Of a stretch of DNA of 6,718 nucleotides, positions 6,214-6,718 are shown piece after piece (positions within the stretch are counted from its first letter, which is position 1; every line of letters begins with the position of its first letter). This stretch comes from Caldifarciminota bacterium (GTDB lineage: Bacteria; WOR-3; Hydrothermia; UBA1063; CAJXJZ01): assembly GCA_027073945.1 (NCBI GenBank), contig JALTEL010000441.1:1-6718 (forward strand). The letters run 5' to 3'. The notes beneath the pieces were generated by a model. It had not been told where the DNA came from, made no database searches, and worked only from the letters and a program-made list of their open reading frames with translations. A program made the position numbers and the translations under genes.

Positions 6214-6718
6214 TACTTGTAACGGGAGCAGGCGGTTTTATAGGCAGCAATGTTGTAAAATTACTCATTGCAAAAGGCCAGAAGGTGCGTGCATTTATAA
6301 GATACACATCAAGGGGCTCAACAGGTATGTTGAGATTTTTAAACAGGCTTGATAAGGATAAAATTGATGTATTTTACGGAGATATGCTGGATTTTCACAG
6401 TGTAAAGAGAGCACTTTTGGGAGTAACCGATATAGTGCATCTTTCTGCAAGAATTTCAGTCCCCTATTCTTATGTCGCACCTGAGGACACTGTTATAAAT
6501 AATGTACTCGGAACGTTGAATATGTTAAGGGCAGCAAGAGAAGCAAATGTGACAAATATAGTTTATATATCAAGTTCGGAAGTTTACGGCACGGCTCTTG
6601 AGACACCCATTCTTGAGACAACAGCCAAAAGAGCTCAATCTCCGTACGCTGCGTCAAAAATAGCAACTGACGAGATAGTGAGGAGTTATAATCTGTCATT
6701 TGGCATGCATATAAAGAC
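6210..6718 (+). CDS. Extended SDR, LegB-like NAD-dependent nucleotide-sugar 4,6-dehydratase/epimerase (3' partial)
   Basis: The gene runs off the right edge; 169 codons are visible, about half of a typical 310-340 aa enzyme. The N-terminus is a textbook Rossmann NAD(P)-binding motif: a beta strand, then TGAGGFIGS (5-13). Further on come VFYGDMLD (54-61), the strand IVHLSA (75-80), IYISSSEVYG-like serine region (VYISSSEVYG, 118-127), and the catalytic YxxxK pair Tyr 146/Lys 150 in SPYAASK. The segment around 82-107 (VPYSY, then NNVLGTLNML) and SSSEVYGTA resemble LegB-type UDP- or GDP-N-acetylglucosamine 4,6-dehydratases of legionaminic acid synthesis more than UDP-glucose or dTDP-glucose enzymes. 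This substrate call is from remembered family patterns, and UDP-glucose 4-epimerase-like relatives remain possible. The start overlaps the yraN stop (6210-6213) and is preceded by GGAGG. It may open a surface-glycan gene set beyond the window. Confidence 0.88.
   Translation, partial: MILVTGAGGFIGSNVVKLLIAKGQKVRAFIRYTSRGSTGMLRFLNRLDKDKIDVFYGDMLDFHSVKRALLGVTDIVHLSARISVPYSYVAPEDTVINNVLGTLNMLRAAREANVTNIVYISSSEVYGTALETPILETTAKRAQSPYAASKIATDEIVRSYNLSFGMHIK

Larger units (their letters stand above)
1..6718 (+). other. Putative single operon of seven overlapping genes
   Basis: All genes point the same way. The only non-coding DNA is the 13 bases between 193 and 205, which hold the ileS Shine-Dalgarno. 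Overlaps are 2964-2980, 3500-3503, 4557-4609, 5851-5867 and 6210-6213. I saw no GC-rich hairpin followed by a T-run that could act as a terminator, and no spacer long enough for a T-box or other leader ahead of ileS. Regulation must therefore come from upstream of base 1 or from promoters inside coding sequence. Co-transcription is inferred from layout. Confidence 0.7.

Noticed and set aside
1..6718. CRISPR arrays, insertion sequences, tRNA or rRNA genes
   Set aside because: No regularly spaced repeats, transposase motifs, terminal inverted repeats or RNA-gene signatures were seen, and protein-coding genes fill the window.

Overview
The window is a densely packed bacterial gene string, with every gene on the + strand. 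In order it holds: the 3' end of an unidentified membrane-protein gene, a complete isoleucyl-tRNA synthetase gene (ileS), a DUF177/YceD gene, two consecutive genes for exported proteins of the GWxTD family, a UPF0102/YraN gene, and the 5' part of an extended short-chain dehydrogenase/reductase gene that looks LegB-like (nucleotide-sugar 4,6-dehydratase). From base 206 onward there is no intergenic DNA. Neighbouring genes overlap by 17, 4, 53, 17 and 4 bases in turn. I see no terminator or convincing internal promoter, so the window reads as the interior of one operon with extensive translational coupling.

Organism: the DNA is moderately AT-rich. AUA is the main Ile codon and AGA/AGG the main Arg codons; in the last gene I count 10 AUA of 14 Ile codons and 10 AGR of 11 Arg codons. 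Shine-Dalgarno sites are AGGAG-like. GWxTD proteins are known mainly from Bacteroidota, Acidobacteriota, Gemmatimonadota and related uncultured candidate phyla (WOR-3/Cloacimonadota-like lineages). The codon habits and compaction suggest one of these candidate phyla rather than classical Bacteroidetes, but this is inference only.

How the genes may work together: ileS, yceD and yraN are housekeeping genes (isoleucine charging, 23S rRNA/L32-related function, predicted nuclease-fold protein). The two GWxTD genes sit between them and encode predicted exported beta-rich proteins of unknown function. The SDR gene at the right edge probably starts, or belongs to, nucleotide-sugar metabolism for surface glycans.

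Most notable points: (1) the IleRS has non-canonical versions of both class I signature motifs (HLGQ for HIGH, SMHKS for KMSKS) while the rest looks intact and editing-competent; (2) the GWxTD paralogues are a coupled pair in which both have lost the signature tryptophan, and the signal-peptide core of the second is encoded inside a 53-base overlap with the first; (3) yceD is not followed by its usual partner rpmF.
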